From Candidatus Peribacteria bacterium (GTDB taxonomy: Bacteria; Patescibacteriota; Gracilibacteria; UBA1369; LOWO2-01-FULL-3): a stretch of 6,509 bases of DNA. Under the pieces are notes generated by a model. It made no database searches and was not told the DNA's origin. It worked only from the letters and a program-made list of their open reading frames with translations. The stretch spans positions 1-6,509 of the forward strand of contig CALRHQ010000048.1 in NCBI GenBank assembly GCA_943359415.1, read 5' to 3'. The translations under genes were made by a program, and so were the position numbers. Below, piece after piece: positions 6,096-6,509 of the stretch. Every line of letters begins with the position of its first letter. Position 1 is the first letter of the stretch.

Positions 6096-6126
6096 GGTCG
6101 TGTAGAAATAAAAACAAACAATATAA

Positions 6127-6509
6127 ATGACACATCTGTCACAGAATAAAAAAATAGCGTTTTCTGCATTAGGACTGTTTCTAGTGTCATTCGTGATGAT
6201 GGCTTTATTCTTGAAGAATAGTGGCGACCTTGGACATGGGGAGGCCAATGTTTTAGGTGCTCATGAAGCTGGCGCTGAGATAAGTGTTGAAGGGAAACCT
6301 ACAGAAAAAACAGATTTCGCTAAACTTATTGGGGAAACAACTGATCCTGTTCTTGTTACAAATGCAGAGGGAAAATTTGAATATGCAAATGAAAAGTTTT
6401 GCAGCATGATTGCTGTGAAATGTGCAAAATTCAGTGGTATTTTGTTTTTTGATTTTGTTAATTCAAAAGACCTTTCCGGATTTGTTTCAACTCATGGAAA
6501 GCTTTTTCA
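6127..6509 (+). CDS. Membrane-anchored PAS-domain protein (3' end missing)
   Basis: An open frame starts at ATG 6127 and runs off the right edge; 127 residues are visible. Residues 8-9 are Lys-Lys, followed by a hydrophobic stretch at 10-29 (IAFSALGLFLVSFVMMALFL), a membrane anchor or signal peptide. A short Gly/Glu-rich linker contains NVLGA, a possible cleavage region. From about residue 64 the sequence is PAS-like: DPVLVTNAEGKFEYANEKF at 73-91, with the typical 'D-G-.-.-.-Y-A-N' layout, then GILFFDFVNSKDLSGF as expected for the later part of the fold. PAS domains sense small molecules or mediate dimerisation, commonly ahead of a histidine kinase, diguanylate cyclase or methyl-accepting domain. 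The output domain lies outside the window. The gene has its own near-consensus promoter and a 25-base A-rich leader. Confidence 0.85.
   Translation, partial: MTHLSQNKKIAFSALGLFLVSFVMMALFLKNSGDLGHGEANVLGAHEAGAEISVEGKPTEKTDFAKLIGETTDPVLVTNAEGKFEYANEKFCSMIAVKCAKFSGILFFDFVNSKDLSGFVSTHGKLF

Noticed and set aside
6042..6248. Minus-strand open frame at the right end.
   Set aside because: It overlaps the terminator, the promoter and the start of the PAS-protein gene, and its translation is not protein-like.
1..6509. CRISPR array, insertion sequence, phage genes, toxin-antitoxin pair or other defence system.
   Set aside because: No regularly spaced repeats, transposase or integrase motifs, terminal inverted repeats, or paired small toxin-like genes were seen.

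Overview
The window is AT-rich bacterial DNA with short intergenic gaps, encoding two near-universal housekeeping genes (rpsO and pnp), a cold-shock protein, a tRNA-Gly and several poorly characterised proteins. All six complete genes end in TAA. Glycines are read from GGN codons with no internal TGA, so there is no sign of the UGA=Gly recoding seen in some Gracilibacteria and Absconditabacteria. No start codon has a convincing Shine-Dalgarno sequence in front of it. Together with the odd, clade-specific look of the accessory proteins, this suggests an uncultivated lineage, perhaps of the Patescibacteria/CPR (Peregrinibacteria-like) type. That placement is an inference, because no phylogenetic marker was compared.

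Layout, left to right. Bases 1-84 hold no supportable gene. Next come minus-strand single-gene units: a small acidic protein of unknown function (85-483) with its own sigma70-type promoter, then a cold-shock-domain protein (593-811) that ends in a clear intrinsic terminator, then a tRNA-Gly(GCC) with encoded CCA (947-1021) and a good promoter upstream. Facing the other way is a 396-residue protein (1115-2305) that joins a peptidoglycan-binding-like N-terminal segment, through an Ala/Lys/Gln linker, to an alpha/beta-hydrolase with an apparent Ser-Asp-His triad but no signal peptide. It converges on pnp, and a strong hairpin between them (2318-2352) has its U-tract on the pnp side.

The centre is the conserved minus-strand pair rpsO (4750-5013) then pnp (4586-2382). 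They are separated by a 163-base spacer rich in competing hairpins, which recalls the RNase III/PNPase-controlled leader of enterobacterial pnp without matching it in sequence. The rpsO promoter overlaps back-to-back with a plus-strand promoter for a roughly six-helix membrane protein (5107-6045). The geometry of that second promoter predicts a leaderless mRNA.

The membrane gene ends in an intrinsic terminator whose loop holds the -35 box, and whose U-tract lies in the spacer, of a near-consensus promoter for the last gene. That gene (6127 to the right edge) is cut by the window; it encodes an N-terminal membrane anchor or signal peptide followed by a PAS domain, probably the sensor end of a signalling protein.

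I found no CRISPR array, insertion sequence, phage module or toxin-antitoxin pair. The most interesting points are the terminator/promoter nesting near 6061-6095, the pnp leader, and the signal-less hydrolase.
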